Of a DNA stretch of 64,000 nt, positions 9,301 through 18,601 are shown piece by piece (the stretch's first letter is position 1; each line of letters begins with the position of its first letter). The notes beneath the pieces were generated by a model, which was given only the letters and a program-made list of their open reading frames with translations, was not told the DNA's origin and did no database searches. Origin of the DNA: CAZEJS01 sp964512645 (GTDB lineage Bacteria; Actinomycetota; Geothermincolia; Fen-727; Anoxymicrobiaceae); assembly GCA_964512645.1 (NCBI GenBank), contig CAZEJS010000008.1, forward strand, positions 27,849-91,848. The letters run 5' to 3'. Position numbers and translations under genes: made by a program.

Positions 9301-12300
9301 TCGAGCGTGAAGAGTATCGCCCCGTCCATGTCTTCCGGGTCGACGAAGCGGGCGGTGATGTCGGCAAGCGTCTCCTCGACCTTGAGCCTCCGCTCGCGCT
9401 CTTCCTCTACCCGCCTCCGCTCGGTGACGTCGCGGACCACCAGGATCTCGATCGCGTTCTCTCCCGGCCAGCCGACCAGGCCAGAATTGACTTCCACGAA
9501 GAGGACGACGCCATCCTCGCGCAGGCACCGCAGCTCGTAGTTGGGGCGGCCCTTGCCGGTCTTGAAGTCGCGCGCGAGGTCCGCGCCGGCGTTCTCTCGA
9601 TCGTCGGGGTGGACGAAGCTCAACACGTTCATGCCGGCAAGCCCGCCGGCCTCCACGCCGAGCGTGGACTCGGCCGCCCTGTTCGCGTACAGGACCTCCC
9701 CGGCCCTGTTGATCGAAACGATGGCGTCGTGGGAAGTCTCCACAATGGTTCGGTACTTCCCCTCCGATTCCGCGAGCTTCCGCTGCGCCAGCGTGCTGTC
9801 GGTGACGTCGGAGGCTATAAGCATCACGTTGGCGTCGGGGCCCGGCTCTCCGAGGATCACCGTCGTCGTCTCGAAGAACCTCTCTTCTCCCATCACCAGC
9901 GAGCGCACCGGGAACCTGGAGACGTTGCGGCCTGCCTCCCATTCGCGCACGAACTTCCTGCGCGTGGCGTCCATCTCGTCGGGGTGCACGAAGTCGTAGA
10001 CGCTTCCCCCTGCCACCTCCCCGGCGGGCTTGCCGGCAAGCCTCGCCCCGGCGCTGTTCGCGAAGAGTATCGTGCCCCGGGGGCCGGCTATCATTATGGC
10101 GTCGCGCGAGGACTCCACGAGCGTCCGGTATCTCTCTTCCGACTGCTTCAGCGCCTGCTGGGCCTCGACCCTGTCGGTCACGTCGTTGGCGGCAACGACA
10201 GTGACCCTCTTCCCGCCTATGGTCATGGGCGTCTGCACGAGCTGGATGACCGCGACGCTGCCGTCGGCGCGCTCGAATTTCACGTCGTAACTCCGCGGCA
10301 CGGTATCGTCACCCGCCAGTCGGCGGGCCACGTACCCTCGTATCCTCCGGCGGTCCTCCGGCAGCGCGTGCTCGAGGATGTCCTCGACGGTGGAAAACTC
10401 GGCGCTGTCGTGCCCGATTATCTGCCCGGCGTCCGCGTTGATGTACAGGACGTCCCGGCCGTCGTGGACTATGAAGCCCACGCCGCTGTTCTCCATTACG
10501 GTCCGGTAGCGCTCCTCCGATTCGCTGAGGTCCCGGAGCAGGGAAGCGTTGCGTATGGCTATCGAGGACTGCCTGGAGAACGTCTCGACGAGCTCTGTCT
10601 CGGCGCGGGTGAACTTCCTGCTGCGTCCGACCGTCGCCAGGTACACGGTCCCGATGAATCTCCCTTCGGCCACCAGCGGCACGTGCAAAGAAGACCGGAC
10701 GCCCAAGTCCCGCGAGACGTATTCGGGCACCCTCTCGTCCGACGCCACGTCTTCCACCGCCACCGGCTCCAGGGTCCTGGCGACCTCCAGGGCCACCTTG
10801 TGCACCCTCAGCGGAGCGTCCGGCATGATCCCGCTCCCGACGGCCTCTGCCGGGTATCCCGCGGCCATCCTGATGCTCTCGGAGCCCTCGTCGAACAGGA
10901 AAATGCCGCAGACGTCCACCTCCAGGAGCCCGGCGATCTGCTTCGCCACTTCCTGGAGGGCGCCCGCCAGGTCGGTAGCCCCCGTCAGCGCCTGGTTGAC
11001 CTTCAGCAGGGCGGTGGCTTCCATTACCCTCTTCTCCGCCCGCAGTCTCAGGAAAGCGTTCTCGGCGCCGAGCTCGATCGCGTCGGCGCAGGCCTTCAGC
11101 ACCCCCATCCCCATCTCCTCCGGGGTGGGGTCCCCGCGGTAGCCGAGAACCACCAGCCCCAGGGGATGGCCCCCGGGGAACAGCGGTACCGCGACCATCC
11201 CGGAGTTTCGTTCCTCCCTGTTGGATTTCTCCACCTCGGCGTGGAGCCTGGTGCCCGGGCGGGCGACCTCTATCCTCCTGTTGTAGACAGCGGTTGCCGG
11301 GAAAACCCGCTCCGTTCCGCCGATCAGTTCGCCCGAGCCGCTTCCCTCGAACCCCAGCGCGGCCACCTTTCGCGCCTCGGTGGCGCCGCTCTCGAGGATG
11401 AAGGCCGCGCCGTTGGAGTAGGCCGGGAGCCGGAGAAACAGCTCCAGCGAACCCGCGAGCAGGTCCTCCAGGCCGGCGGCCGTTCCGGCGCGCGAGAGCA
11501 CCGCGTTCACGATCTCCAGCTCCGCCGCCCTCTTCTCGGCTTCCTTCCTGGTGGCGAACCGCTCGGTGACATCCTGGCCGATGGCGATTCCTATGGACCC
11601 CTCTCCGCCGGCCGATGGCGTGTACGTCCAGGACACCATGACGCGCGAGCCGGACCTGGTGATAAGCGGTATCAGTGCGGGCTCCTGGGGCCTCGGCCCC
11701 TCGTGCGGCTCAGAGAAATAGCTCCTTGCCGTCTCGATCGCGTCGGCCGGAATCAGCATGTCGATCCCGCCGCCATCCAGGATCTCCCGCTCGCGGTACC
11801 CGGTCACTTCTTCCGCGACCCTGTTGACCAGTTCCACCCGGCCTCTCTCCCCGAAGCCGAGCACGATCGAGTTGATCGACTCGAGCAGGGCGCGGGATTT
11901 CTCCCTCTCCCTGGCGACCTCGCGCTTCAGGGTCGTCGCCTCGTGGACGTCCATGCCGACCATCACGACCACGTCCCGCCCCTGTCCCTTCATGTAGAAG
12001 TACAGCGTCTCGTGGTCGCGCCAACCTTCGCCGGTCCTTACGCGCATCTCGCGCCGGGCCCACCGCTTAGTGCGGACCACCTCTTCGAACGGGCAGTCAC
12101 GGCACACCTCGCGGGAGCCCCTGATGCTCTGATGGCACTTGTGGCCGATTTCCACGGAGCCCCACAGCTTCACCGCGCGGTCGTTCATGTAGAGGATGTC
12201 TCTGTTGGTGGACAGCAGGACGACGGACGCGCCAACGGCGTTCACGAAGTCCTGGAAAAGATCGAGTGCCGGTGCCGGTGCCGGCGGTTCGTGTTTGTTG

Positions 12301-12311
12301 CGATCGAACAT
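6366..12311 (-). CDS. giant soluble hybrid-input PAS/GAF sensor histidine kinase
   Basis: A 1981-residue kinase with no membrane segment, so it acts in the cytoplasm. Approximate order by residue: PAS 15-125, PAS 140-260, GAF 270-430, GAF 445-600, PAS 605-720, PAS 728-845, PAS 851-970, GAF 980-1135, PAS 1145-1260, PAS 1270-1390, GAF 1400-1560, GAF 1570-1720, HisKA 1755-1825, HATPase_c 1865-1981. The phosphoaccepting histidine is H1768 in SHELRSP. The N, G1 and G2 boxes are NLVRNALKFS, DEGIG and GTGLGLYIA. The first PAS carries clustered cysteines (CHQS, then CRDCPF), which could bind a cofactor or metal. No receiver domain or response regulator gene is adjacent, so the partner is elsewhere. 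Twelve sensory modules is unusually many. Confidence 0.92.
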   Translation of the reverse strand: MFDRNKHEPPAPAPALDLFQDFVNAVGASVVLLSTNRDILYMNDRAVKLWGSVEIGHKCHQSIRGSREVCRDCPFEEVVRTKRWARREMRVRTGEGWRDHETLYFYMKGQGRDVVVMVGMDVHEATTLKREVAREREKSRALLESINSIVLGFGERGRVELVNRVAEEVTGYREREILDGGGIDMLIPADAIETARSYFSEPHEGPRPQEPALIPLITRSGSRVMVSWTYTPSAGGEGSIGIAIGQDVTERFATRKEAEKRAAELEIVNAVLSRAGTAAGLEDLLAGSLELFLRLPAYSNGAAFILESGATEARKVAALGFEGSGSGELIGGTERVFPATAVYNRRIEVARPGTRLHAEVEKSNREERNSGMVAVPLFPGGHPLGLVVLGYRGDPTPEEMGMGVLKACADAIELGAENAFLRLRAEKRVMEATALLKVNQALTGATDLAGALQEVAKQIAGLLEVDVCGIFLFDEGSESIRMAAGYPAEAVGSGIMPDAPLRVHKVALEVARTLEPVAVEDVASDERVPEYVSRDLGVRSSLHVPLVAEGRFIGTVYLATVGRSRKFTRAETELVETFSRQSSIAIRNASLLRDLSESEERYRTVMENSGVGFIVHDGRDVLYINADAGQIIGHDSAEFSTVEDILEHALPEDRRRIRGYVARRLAGDDTVPRSYDVKFERADGSVAVIQLVQTPMTIGGKRVTVVAANDVTDRVEAQQALKQSEERYRTLVESSRDAIMIAGPRGTILFANSAGARLAGKPAGEVAGGSVYDFVHPDEMDATRRKFVREWEAGRNVSRFPVRSLVMGEERFFETTTVILGEPGPDANVMLIASDVTDSTLAQRKLAESEGKYRTIVETSHDAIVSINRAGEVLYANRAAESTLGVEAGGLAGMNVLSFVHPDDRENAGADLARDFKTGKGRPNYELRCLREDGVVLFVEVNSGLVGWPGENAIEILVVRDVTERRRVEEERERRLKVEETLADITARFVDPEDMDGAILFTLESLSVLLGGSTAFHVEIGQDGSTIARSLEWSGGAEPFTTGLRGRSIGEYPYLFSKLGSGEEVIFSDAGTLPDDVAGRFRDEYGIESFAAIPLFVRDAFRGVLGYASLGARMTWSEPDLELLRETALTVSRALERKDFVEELAKSEKFRTRITENIGEGLVALSNGVVTWANSRMGVLSGYSLAELKGRTLETLMPEPERFEEMAGRMVRALLEDGTFSLEDRLKRADGALIDVQITVTALGMTEQGAGELLVTVQDVTEQKRMRGEVEAAAEAYSTLFSSAGDAFIVHSIDGSIISANERATAYTGRELDELQTMNVRDLVPERLRPGYERLAGALSGEDALTFESRLLRKDGGTLPVEATSRMTRIWGEEVALSALRDISERKKAEEETERRSAQLHSLNEIVRASTSTLDVDIALEEILKVTLGASRADAGMVLLAPGPGRKQAVIVVDPRADADRLGLDEDRTDSLVTWLSTRWQGSLLVELGGPGAASVPPFAGGLAEKGMEQALFIPLYSGEKSIGVILLGSRVAGTFEERDLAFYDAAGAEIGVSIENALIYRQLAAEHERLSLLYRSAQGISAELELQTLLERTVAEAARAVGSRSALIGLVEPGRESFAFGASCNLDAGILDDLHLLIDEGIGGAVVSKKRTIIIGGEHSLDEETRRLVATDQVLQRTGVDFAAALPLIAGDEVVGVFALERPSEGRDFSAEDILLLEAIGRQAGVAIQNARLYEETRRHMEALEAANRELTVLDRMKSDFVSTVSHELRSPLAVIEGFARTLSEHYDQVDEETRRDSIEIMLKKSIALEDLIENILDMSRIEEGRLEVAREPFDISALCREVGDEQERVEGLHEVVYDIPGSPLMALGDREKAEVALGNLVRNALKFSPDGGRVTISAKQAGEMVEIGVRDEGIGVPPELRERIFERFYQIDSSETRSFPGTGLGLYIARELVESMGGEVGLSSDPGVGSLFTLTLPLA

Positions 12312-12358
12312 GGAATGCCCCCGCGCGTAGTGGTCTCAGGGGTCGCTGCGGCCCCGCG

Positions 12359-14857
12359 TCACGGGCCGTTCTCCTCCCCGCCCGCCGCCGGCCCTTCCTC
12401 GGGTTCGTCCTCGTCTTCTCCGGAGGAGTCGTCTCCGGCAACCACCAGGGCCACTGCGCTCACCCGATCGTTCTCCAGCACCCTCATCACCTTGACGCCC
12501 TGCGTCGCGCGACCGGTCCTGGGGATCCCGTTGACAGGCACCCTGATCACTATTCCCTCCTGGGAGACGACGAACAACTCCTGGTTGTCGCGCACGATCC
12601 TCGCGCCGGCGAGGACGCCCTTGATCTCGGTGAGCTTGATCGTGCGGACCCCCTTCCCGCCGCGTTTGTGCGTCGGGTAGAGCCCGGCCGAGGTGCGCTT
12701 CCCGAACCCGTTGGAGGTTATCACAAAAACGTCCGCGCCCTCCTTCAGCACTTCCATGGTGAGCACATGGTCGCCTTTGTTGAGGGTTATGCCTTTGACT
12801 CCGGCGGCCGGCCTTCCCATCGGCCTGCAGTCTTTCTCGCTGAACTTGATCGCCTGGCCTTGCTCCGTCACCAGCAGCATCTCTTCGCTGCCGTCGGTAA
12901 GCCGAGCCCTTATGAGCTCGTCACCCGGGAACAGCCTTAGTGCGATGATGCCGTCCTTGCGGGCGGTGTCGTAGAAGTCGAACCTGGTCTTCTTCACCAG
13001 GCCGTTCATGGTGGCCGTGACCAGGTACCTCTCCGGGCTGAACTCCTTGGTCGCGATCACCTCCACGATCTTCTCTCCCTGCTCGAGGGGGAGAAGGTTC
13101 ACCATCGCCTTGCCCTTGCTCTGACGGCTGCCGGTGGGCAGTTCGTGTACTTTCAGGCGGTAGACCTTGCCGCGGTTGGAGAAGAAGAGGATGAAGTGGT
13201 GGGTGGTAGTGATAAACAGGTGCTCGACGAAATCGCCTTCCTTGAGGTCCATCCCGGTGACGCCCCTGCCGCCCCTCTTCTGCTTGCGGAACGTCGTGAC
13301 CGGCACCCTTTTCGCGTATCCGGAGTGGGTTATGGTGATGACCATCTCCTCCTCGGCGATGAGGTCCTCTATCGAGAGGTCCTCCGCCGGACCGACTATT
13401 TCGGTGCGCCTGTCGTCGCCGTGCCTGTCCTTGAGCTCCAGCATCTCCTCCTTGATGATCCGCAGCACCTTCGCCGGGTCGTCGAGGATCGCTCTGTACT
13501 CGACGATCTTCGCCCGCAGGTCCTCCAGCTCGTCCTTGACCTTCTGCCGCTCCAGGCCCGTCAGGCGCTGCAGTCTCATGTCGAGGATCGCCTGGGCCTG
13601 CGCCTCCGAGAGGTCGAACCTCTTCATCAGCGCCGCGCGGGCGTCATCCACCGTCTTCGATTTCCTGATGAGGGCTATGGTCTCGTCGAGGTTGTCCAGG
13701 GCGACCAGGAGCCCCTCCAGGATATGCGCCCTTTCCTCCGCCTTGCGCAGGTCGAACCTGGTCCGCCGAACGACCACGTCCTGCCTGTGTTCCACCTGTT
13801 TCCTGATGAGCTGCTTGAGGGGCATTGTCCGGGGAACGCCGTCGTCCAGGGCGAGCAGTATGATGCCGAACGAGTTCTGCATCTGGGTGTGCTTGTAGAG
13901 CTGGTTGAGGACAACCTCCGGCTCGGCCTCTTTCTTCAGCTCCACCACGAGTCTCATTCCGCTGCGGTCCGACTCATCACGCAGGTCGGAGATGCCCACC
14001 AGTGTCTTCGCCTTCACCAGCTCGGCTATCTTCTCGGCCAGTTTGGACTTGTTCACCTGGTAAGGCAGTTCGGTCACCACCACTCGCTGGCGTCCGCCCT
14101 TGATCTCCTCGAAGTGCGCCCTGGCACGGACCTGGATAATTCCGCGACCGGTGCTGTACGCCTGGAATATCCCTTCCTTTCCCATGATGCGCCCGCCGGT
14201 GGGGAAGTCGGGGCCCCCTATGTGCCGCATGAGGTCTTCCAGGGTTATCTCCGGGTCCTCGATGTAGGCCACGGTCGCGTCCACGACCTCCGAGAGGTTG
14301 TGCGGGGGTATGTTCGTGGCCATGCCCACGGCGATGCCGCCGGCCCCGTTTACCAGGAGGTTGGGGAACTTGCCGGGAAGGACGACGGGTTCCTGCATGG
14401 ACCCGTCGTAGTTCTCGGTGAAATCCACCGTTTCCTTCTTGATGTCCTCGAGAATCTCCAGCGCCGCCGGCGCCAGCCTGGCCTCCGTGTACCTCATCGC
14501 CGCCGCGGCGTCCCCGTCTACCGAACCGAAGTTGCCGTGTCCGTCGACCAGTTCGTACCGGTAGGAGAAATCCTGGGCCATCCTCACGAGCGTGTCGTAG
14601 ATCGCCGCGTCCCCGTGAGGGTGATAGCGGCCCATCACGTCTCCGACGACTCGCGCGCACTTCCGGTGAGGCTGGTTGGGCGCGAGGCCCGATTCTCCCA
14701 TGCTGTACAGTATCCGCCGGTGGACCGGCTTCAGGCCGTCCCTGGCGTCCGGCAGCGCCCTCTGCATGATCACGCTCATCGCGTACTCCAGGAAGGAGCG
14801 CTGCATCTCGTCCTCTAGCCCTACCGGTTCCACCCTGCCGCCGACAAGGTCGATCAT
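12359..14857 (-). CDS. gyrA: DNA gyrase subunit A
   Basis: An 832-residue GyrA that breaks and rejoins DNA during negative supercoiling. The catalytic tyrosine is Y123 in MRYTEARL. The GyrA-box is present as QKRGGRG near residue 527, followed by the six-bladed C-terminal wrapping domain, which marks this as gyrase rather than topoisomerase IV. At the position of E. coli Ser83 there is alanine (A84, in HPHGDAAIYD), as in mycobacteria. The C-terminal tail is acidic (GDDSSGEDEDEPEEG). The gene lies 40 bases downstream of gyrB on the same strand. Start at ATG 14857. Confidence 0.98.
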   Translation of the reverse strand: MIDLVGGRVEPVGLEDEMQRSFLEYAMSVIMQRALPDARDGLKPVHRRILYSMGESGLAPNQPHRKCARVVGDVMGRYHPHGDAAIYDTLVRMAQDFSYRYELVDGHGNFGSVDGDAAAAMRYTEARLAPAALEILEDIKKETVDFTENYDGSMQEPVVLPGKFPNLLVNGAGGIAVGMATNIPPHNLSEVVDATVAYIEDPEITLEDLMRHIGGPDFPTGGRIMGKEGIFQAYSTGRGIIQVRARAHFEEIKGGRQRVVVTELPYQVNKSKLAEKIAELVKAKTLVGISDLRDESDRSGMRLVVELKKEAEPEVVLNQLYKHTQMQNSFGIILLALDDGVPRTMPLKQLIRKQVEHRQDVVVRRTRFDLRKAEERAHILEGLLVALDNLDETIALIRKSKTVDDARAALMKRFDLSEAQAQAILDMRLQRLTGLERQKVKDELEDLRAKIVEYRAILDDPAKVLRIIKEEMLELKDRHGDDRRTEIVGPAEDLSIEDLIAEEEMVITITHSGYAKRVPVTTFRKQKRGGRGVTGMDLKEGDFVEHLFITTTHHFILFFSNRGKVYRLKVHELPTGSRQSKGKAMVNLLPLEQGEKIVEVIATKEFSPERYLVTATMNGLVKKTRFDFYDTARKDGIIALRLFPGDELIRARLTDGSEEMLLVTEQGQAIKFSEKDCRPMGRPAAGVKGITLNKGDHVLTMEVLKEGADVFVITSNGFGKRTSAGLYPTHKRGGKGVRTIKLTEIKGVLAGARIVRDNQELFVVSQEGIVIRVPVNGIPRTGRATQGVKVMRVLENDRVSAVALVVAGDDSSGEDEDEPEEGPAAGGEENGP

Positions 14858-14897
14858 CTGTACGCAATCCTTTCGGGGTCCGCCGTACGCATTTAGA

Positions 14898-16835
14898 TCA
14901 GATGTCCAGGAACCTTACGTCCGCCGCGTGTTCCTGGATAAAAGTGCGCCTCGCTTCGACGTCGTTGCCCATCAGCGTGTCGAACACCATGTCCACGGCG
15001 ACCGCGTCCTCGATGTTCACCTGGAGAAGGTTCCTCCTCTGCGGGTCCATTGTCGTCTCCCAGAGCTGTTCCGGGTTCATCTCCCCGAGGCCCTTGAACC
15101 TCTGCACCTGGGCTTTCTTGCCGTTGTTCTCTTTAATTACCCTCTCCATCTCGACGTCGTCGTAGGCGTAGAAGTGTTTCTTCCCTATCGTGAGCCTGTA
15201 GAGGGGGGGCTGGGCCACGTAGATGTAGCCCTCCTCTATCAGCTCCGGCATGTACCGGTAGAAGAACGTGAGCAGCAGCGTCCTGATATGCGCTCCGTCC
15301 ACGTCGGCGTCCGTCATGATAATAGCCCGGTGGTACCTTGCCCTGGATATGTCGAACTCGTCCCTGACGTTCGTGCCCAGCGCCGTGATGATCGCCTGTA
15401 TCTCCTGGGACGAGAAAACCCTGCTGGGTCCGGCCTTCTCGACGTTGAGTATCTTTCCCCTCAGCGGGAGGATCGCCTGGAAGCTGCGGTCTCTGGCCTG
15501 CTTCGCGGACCCCCCGGCGCTGTCCCCCTCGACCAGGTAGATTTCGCAGAGGGAGGGGTCCTTGATCGAGCAGTCGGCGAGCTTTCCCGGGAGGGAACTG
15601 CTCTCCAGGATGCTCTGCCTCCTCACCAGCTCCCTTGCCTGTCTCGCCGCGGAGCGGGCCCTCGAGGCGGTGAGCGCCTTGTTCACAATGTTCTTCGCGT
15701 CGGCGGGGTTCTCTTCGAGGAACTCGGCAAGCCTGGCGTTCACGGTCGATTCGACGAATCCCTTGATGTCGGGATTGCCCAGTTTCGTCTTGGTCTGGCC
15801 CTCGAACTGGGGCTCTTCCATCTTTACGCTCACCACGGCCACGAGTCCCTCGCGCACGTCCTCCCCAGAGAGGCTGTTGTCCTTCTCCTTGAGCAGGCCG
15901 CGGTTCTTCGCGTATTCGTTCAGGGTCCTTGTCAGGGCCGCCTTGAACCCCACCAGGTGGGAGCCACCCTCGTGGGTGTTGATGTTGTTGGTGAACGTGA
16001 AGATGCTGTCCAGGAAGCCGTTGTTGTACTGCAGCGCCACCTCGACCTCGGCGTCCTCCCTGGACCCTCTCATGTAGGTGACCCTCTTCTGGATTGTCTC
16101 TTTGGTGCCGTTGAGGAACAACACGAAGTCTACGATGCCGCCCTTGTACCGGTAGACGTCCTTGCGCGCCTGTTCCTCGCTCCTCCTGTCTTCCACTGTT
16201 ATCTCGAGGCCGGCGTTGAGGTACGCCACCTCCCTGATCCTCTGGGCTATTGTCTCGTACCTGTACTCGGTCTCCTCGAAGATGCTGCCGTCGGCCTTGA
16301 ACGTTATCGACGTGCCCGTCCCGTGGGACTTCCCGCACTTCTCCACCGGGCCCCGGGGCTTTCCCCGCTCGTACTCCTGCCTGAACACCGAGCCGTCCCT
16401 GCTGACCTCGACCACCAGCCATTCCGAGAGCGCGTTCACCACCGACAGCCCCACGCCGTGAAGGCCCCCTGCGACTTTGTAACCGCCGCCGCCGAACTTC
16501 CCCCCCGCGTGGAGCATCGTGAGCACTATCTCGAGCGCCGACTTCTTGAACCTCGCGATCTCTCCTACCGGTATTCCCCTGCCGTCGTCCGTCACCGTGA
16601 CGGACCCGTCGGGGTTAAGGGTTATCGATATGTGTCCGCAGTGGCCCGCCATCGCCTCGTCGATGCTGTTGTCGGCCACCTCGTAGACCAGGTGGTGTAG
16701 ACCCCTTGCGCCCGTCGACCCGACGTACATCCCGGGGCGCTTGCGGACGGCCTCCAGCCCGTCCAGCACTGTTATGCTCTTCGCGTCATAGGCCTGTTCC
16801 AGGTCCTTTTCTTCCAACTGATTCCACCTCTTCAC
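14898..16835 (-). CDS. gyrB: DNA gyrase subunit B
   Basis: A 645-residue GyrB providing ATP-driven strand passage with GyrA. Order: GHKL ATPase (about residues 20-230, with DNSIDEA and the GVGLSVVNALS lid motif), transducer (230-400), and TOPRIM with EGDSAGGSAKQ near 436 and DADVDG near 512. The C-terminal gyrase tail ends in the conserved DVRFLDI-like sequence. The GyrB type is supported by the adjacent gyrA and the origin context. The spacer to the upstream DUF721 gene is 139 bases. Start ATG 16835 places the family sequence SITVLDGLEAVRKRPGMYVG at residues 20-39. Confidence 0.98.
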   Translation of the reverse strand: MKRWNQLEEKDLEQAYDAKSITVLDGLEAVRKRPGMYVGSTGARGLHHLVYEVADNSIDEAMAGHCGHISITLNPDGSVTVTDDGRGIPVGEIARFKKSALEIVLTMLHAGGKFGGGGYKVAGGLHGVGLSVVNALSEWLVVEVSRDGSVFRQEYERGKPRGPVEKCGKSHGTGTSITFKADGSIFEETEYRYETIAQRIREVAYLNAGLEITVEDRRSEEQARKDVYRYKGGIVDFVLFLNGTKETIQKRVTYMRGSREDAEVEVALQYNNGFLDSIFTFTNNINTHEGGSHLVGFKAALTRTLNEYAKNRGLLKEKDNSLSGEDVREGLVAVVSVKMEEPQFEGQTKTKLGNPDIKGFVESTVNARLAEFLEENPADAKNIVNKALTASRARSAARQARELVRRQSILESSSLPGKLADCSIKDPSLCEIYLVEGDSAGGSAKQARDRSFQAILPLRGKILNVEKAGPSRVFSSQEIQAIITALGTNVRDEFDISRARYHRAIIMTDADVDGAHIRTLLLTFFYRYMPELIEEGYIYVAQPPLYRLTIGKKHFYAYDDVEMERVIKENNGKKAQVQRFKGLGEMNPEQLWETTMDPQRRNLLQVNIEDAVAVDMVFDTLMGNDVEARRTFIQEHAADVRFLDI

Positions 16836-16974
16836 AATAGCGGACAGGGGTTGGCGGATTTCGAGGTCTTCAAGGCTCGAGATATGATGGCTCGCGGGCA
16901 GAAATCATGTATTCATTATACCACCGGGAGGGTGCCGTTTCCGCAAGGCGCGGGCACGCGCGACCTCGCTCTGT

Positions 16975-17451
16975 CTACCCCCCCGCCCGTCTTCCCGCCC
17001 TGCTTGCCCTGACGAGCCTCTCCAGCGACTTCCGGGTCTCTTCGTCCTCGACGGAGTCCAGCTCCCTGGCCAGGCCTTCCACGATGGGCTGCGTCTCTCC
17101 GTCGCTTTCCCCGGTGCTTTCTTCCGCCACGGGCTCCGTTTCTGCGCCGCGTCTCACGCCCGCAGAGCGCACCCGGATCTTCCTTATCTTTCCCCCCCCG
17201 ACTGATTCCTCGAGCCTGCCCATAAGGTCCCTCGTCGCCGTGGCGACCTCCGCCGCCCACGCGGGCCCTTCGGCGGATATTGTTAGTATGCCCCGGGCCA
17301 GCTTCGTGGGCTCGCTGTGAAGGGCCAGCCTCTCCCCGGCGAGATGCTCCCAGTGGATCCTTATCAAGTCCAGCTCGCGTCTCTTCCCGGCGGCAGTGGC
17401 GGGCAAGCTCGCCCTTGCGATAATGCTCCCCAGGCTCTCCGGCTTACCCAA
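16975..17451 (-). CDS. DUF721/DciA-like protein
   Basis: A 158-residue protein whose N-terminal 90 residues match the DUF721/DciA fold: a conserved tryptophan segment (IHWEHLAGERLALHSEPTKL), then ILTISAEGPAWAAEV. DciA proteins load or assist the replicative helicase DnaB in bacteria lacking DnaC/DnaI. The C-terminal 65 residues are acidic and look disordered. It overlaps the end of recF by eight bases, the usual actinobacterial recF-DUF721-gyrB order, which supports the call. A helicase-loader role is inferred from the family, not from visible catalytic residues. Confidence 0.8.
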   Translation of the reverse strand: MGKPESLGSIIARASLPATAAGKRRELDLIRIHWEHLAGERLALHSEPTKLARGILTISAEGPAWAAEVATATRDLMGRLEESVGGGKIRKIRVRSAGVRRGAETEPVAEESTGESDGETQPIVEGLARELDSVEDEETRKSLERLVRASRAGRRAGG

Positions 17452-18550
17452 CCTCTACGCTTCCCCCTTCCACCAGGAGCAACCTGTCCAGTGATTTCTC
17501 TATTTGCTCCGGCAGCTCGGTAGCCGTCAGTATCGACTGCCCCGCTCGGTCCAGCAGTTGGAGAAGGTTCTTCCTGCGGTGCCCGTCCAGCTCGGAGAGA
17601 ACGTCGTCGAGCAACAGCACCGGTTCCTTCCCCGTCTCCTCCTCCAGGTATCTCATCTGGGCTACCCTCAGGCAGAACGCTATCGTCCTCTGCTCGCCCT
17701 GGGAGGCCGACGTCCTGGCGCCCCTGCCTCCCAGTGTTATCTCCAGGTCGTCCCGGTGCGGCCCCACGAGCGTCGTCCTCGCCCTTTTTTCCTCCGCGGC
17801 ACTGCCGGCGAGCGCGTCCCTCATCAGCTCTTCGACCGCACCCGCGTCTTCAGCCGCCCCGGCATGCAGGGCCCCCCGGTATTCCACCTCGAGGTCGCTA
17901 TCCTCGCCAGATACCGCCATATATGCTTCTCTCAGTCTCCGGCCGATGCCTGCTACCATTTTGAGCCGCCCTGCTACCATCTCAGCTCCCGCTGAAACGA
18001 GGGCCTCGTCCCACGGCGCCAGGTCCTTCCGGAGGTCGGCCGATATTTCCCACCTCTTCAGAAGCGCGTTCCTCTGTCTCAACACGTGCCTGTACTGCTG
18101 AACCGTGGTCGCGGACAGAGGACCCAGCTCTTCCATCGTCTCGTCGAAGTAACCCCTTCTCCTGGCGGGTTCCCCTTTCACCAGGTACAGGTCGTCGGGC
18201 GCGAAGAGCACGCATTTCAACACTCCCCTGGCCCTGGCGGCGCCGCTGACCTTCCTGGCGTTGACCTCGATGGTCCTGCCCGTTTCTCCGAAGGCCGCTT
18301 TTATGTTGATCCTGTCTTCACCGTCGATGACCGTCCCGCGCACGGCGGCTTCGGTCTCTCCCTCGGTCAGCAGCTCTCTCATCCTCGGGGCGCGCGGAGA
18401 CCTCAGGTGTGAAAGGAAGTAAACCGCCTCCAGGACGTTGCTCTTTCCCTGCGCGTTTCGGCCGACGATGGCGTTGCGGCCTTCCGCGAACTCTATGCGC
18501 TGGCGACGGTAGTTCCTGAAGTTGTTGAGCTCGAGTACGCTTAGTATCAA
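17444..18550 (-). CDS. recF: DNA replication and repair protein RecF
   Basis: A 368-residue SMC-like ABC ATPase that helps load RecA at single-strand gaps. The Walker A is GRNAQGKSN (about residues 31-39). The LVGPHRDDLE motif lies near 244, the ABC signature region (SQGEQRTI) near 265, and Walker B (VLLLDDVLSELD) near 299. Length and N-terminal sequence (LNNFRNYR) are typical. It sits 51 bases downstream of dnaN and overlaps the DUF721 gene, so these form one minus-strand operon leading away from the origin. Confidence 0.97.
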   Translation of the reverse strand: MILSVLELNNFRNYRRQRIEFAEGRNAIVGRNAQGKSNVLEAVYFLSHLRSPRAPRMRELLTEGETEAAVRGTVIDGEDRINIKAAFGETGRTIEVNARKVSGAARARGVLKCVLFAPDDLYLVKGEPARRRGYFDETMEELGPLSATTVQQYRHVLRQRNALLKRWEISADLRKDLAPWDEALVSAGAEMVAGRLKMVAGIGRRLREAYMAVSGEDSDLEVEYRGALHAGAAEDAGAVEELMRDALAGSAAEEKRARTTLVGPHRDDLEITLGGRGARTSASQGEQRTIAFCLRVAQMRYLEEETGKEPVLLLDDVLSELDGHRRKNLLQLLDRAGQSILTATELPEQIEKSLDRLLLVEGGSVEVG

Positions 18551-18601
18551 CTGGCCACACTCATCGCGGCGCCCCGTTCGGCCATAGGTCGTCTTTTTCT
18601 C

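Noticed and set aside
9261..12680. 1139-codon open frame on the plus strand
   Set aside because: Antisense of the giant kinase; no domain or sensible composition (His/Pro/Arg-rich).
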